From contig JAGWWF010000029.1 in assembly GCA_018970445.1 (NCBI GenBank), forward strand, positions 1 to 39,018: a DNA stretch of 39,018 nt, in the 5' to 3' direction. Of this stretch, positions 38,510 through 39,018 are shown one piece after another. This DNA is from Alphaproteobacteria bacterium (GTDB taxonomy: Bacteria; Pseudomonadota; Alphaproteobacteria; Sphingomonadales; Sphingomonadaceae). The notes below the pieces were generated by a model. The model saw nothing but the letters and a program-made list of their open reading frames with translations. It did no database searches and was not told where the DNA came from. Each line of letters opens with the position of its first letter. The first letter of the stretch is position 1. Position numbers and translations under genes: made by a program.

Positions 38510-39018
38510 TGGGCGGGGTCTGCGATCCCGGCTTCGGCAAAGCCCTTGGCGCGTAGGCGGCAGCTGTCGCACAGTCCACAGGGGGTGCCGGCGGGGCTGG
38601 GGTCATAGCAGGACCAGGTGAGGTGCAGCGGCGCATCCACCGCCTGAGCCGCTGCGATGATGCCGGCCTTGTCCAGGTGCATCAACGGCGTGTGCACCGT
38701 GAAGCCTTCGCCTTCCACGCCGGCCTTGGTGGCCGTGTTGGCCATCGCCTCGAACGCCGCGATGAAGTCCGGCCGGCAATCGGGATAGCCGGAATAATCC
38801 AGTGCGTTGACGCCGATGAACAGATCGCGCGCCCCGGCTGCTTCGGCCCAGCCGAGCGCGACGGACAGGAAGATGGTGTTGCGCGCCGGCACATAGGTGA
38901 CTGGAATGCCCGGTTCCACGCCGCCTTTGGGCACATCGATATCGGCGGTGAGCGCCGATCCGCCAAAACCCGTGAGATCAAGCGGCAGCACGATGTGCCG
39001 TTCCGCCCCCAAGGCTGC
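38506..39018 (-). CDS. queC: 7-cyano-7-deazaguanine synthase, 3' part (runs off the window)
   Basis: The C-terminal 170 residues of QueC, which uses ATP and ammonia to turn 7-carboxy-7-deazaguanine into preQ0. The N-terminal part with the ATP-binding SGGxDS motif is beyond the right edge. Visible are [37 protein letters not shown] and the zinc-binding cysteines in [20 protein letters not shown]. The gene is on the minus strand and its stop overlaps the start of queE. No fault is seen in the visible part. Confidence 0.94.
   Translation of the reverse strand, partial: AALGAERHIVLPLDLTGFGGSALTADIDVPKGGVEPGIPVTYVPARNTIFLSVALGWAEAAGARDLFIGVNALDYSGYPDCRPDFIAAFEAMANTATKAGVEGEGFTVHTPLMHLDKAGIIAAAQAVDAPLHLTWSCYDPSPAGTPCGLCDSCRLRAKGFAEAGIADPAQ

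Overview
The window is GC-rich, densely packed chromosomal DNA of an alphaproteobacterium, most likely a member of the Sphingomonadales. The support is a PEPxxWA-CTERM sorting signal at the end of a small exported protein, the gatB/yqeY-dnaG-rpoD block divergent from carA, and the orders carB-greA-lrp-trxB and amidase-PBP1A-prfB. Most of the sequence is housekeeping; no phage, insertion sequence or CRISPR array is visible.

Layout. 1-10.8 kb: a lipoprotein, a crotonase-fold enzyme, a CoxE-like von Willebrand protein, a membrane acyltransferase, a GST, three short-chain dehydrogenases, two small exported proteins, the MoxR ATPase that normally accompanies the CoxE-like protein, and two exported proteins of unknown function. 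10.9-15.3 kb (minus strand): gatB/yqeY-like, dnaG and rpoD. 15.4-21.2 kb: carA and carB, between which foreign material has been inserted. 21.3-24.5 kb: greA, an Lrp/AsnC regulator, trxB, a small membrane protein and a LysR regulator. 24.5-25.0 kb: an apparent anti-Shine-Dalgarno small RNA and a CAU-anticodon tRNA. 25.0-28.4 kb: a YbhN-like membrane protein, a YiiM-like MOSC protein, a free-standing 21-codon ORF with an extreme ribosome binding site and its own terminator, and an OFA-type MFS transporter. 28.5-33.4 kb: a peptidoglycan amidase, PBP1A and prfB with its +1 frameshift. 33.4-39 kb: metC-like and sseA, then queF, a DUF885 peptidase, queE and the 3' part of queC.

Three places stand out. 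(1) Between carA and carB there is a low-GC papain-like (C39-like) gene translationally coupled to carA, followed by a 73-bp copy of the carB 5' end, a FitAB/VapBC toxin-antitoxin pair on the opposite strand, and then the intact carB. The toxin-antitoxin unit has split the operon and left carB with a duplicated start. (2) Positions 24678-24847 form three hairpins that each display a C-rich anti-Shine-Dalgarno loop, two with the identical 14-nt loop, followed by a near-ideal terminator: the architecture of the alphaproteobacterial CCUCCUCCC-motif ('cuckoo') RNAs. (3) About 1.9 kb downstream a 21-codon ORF is preceded by a 17-nt perfect complement of the 16S rRNA 3' end and followed by a terminator, so it looks like a stand-alone transcript that binds ribosomes very strongly.
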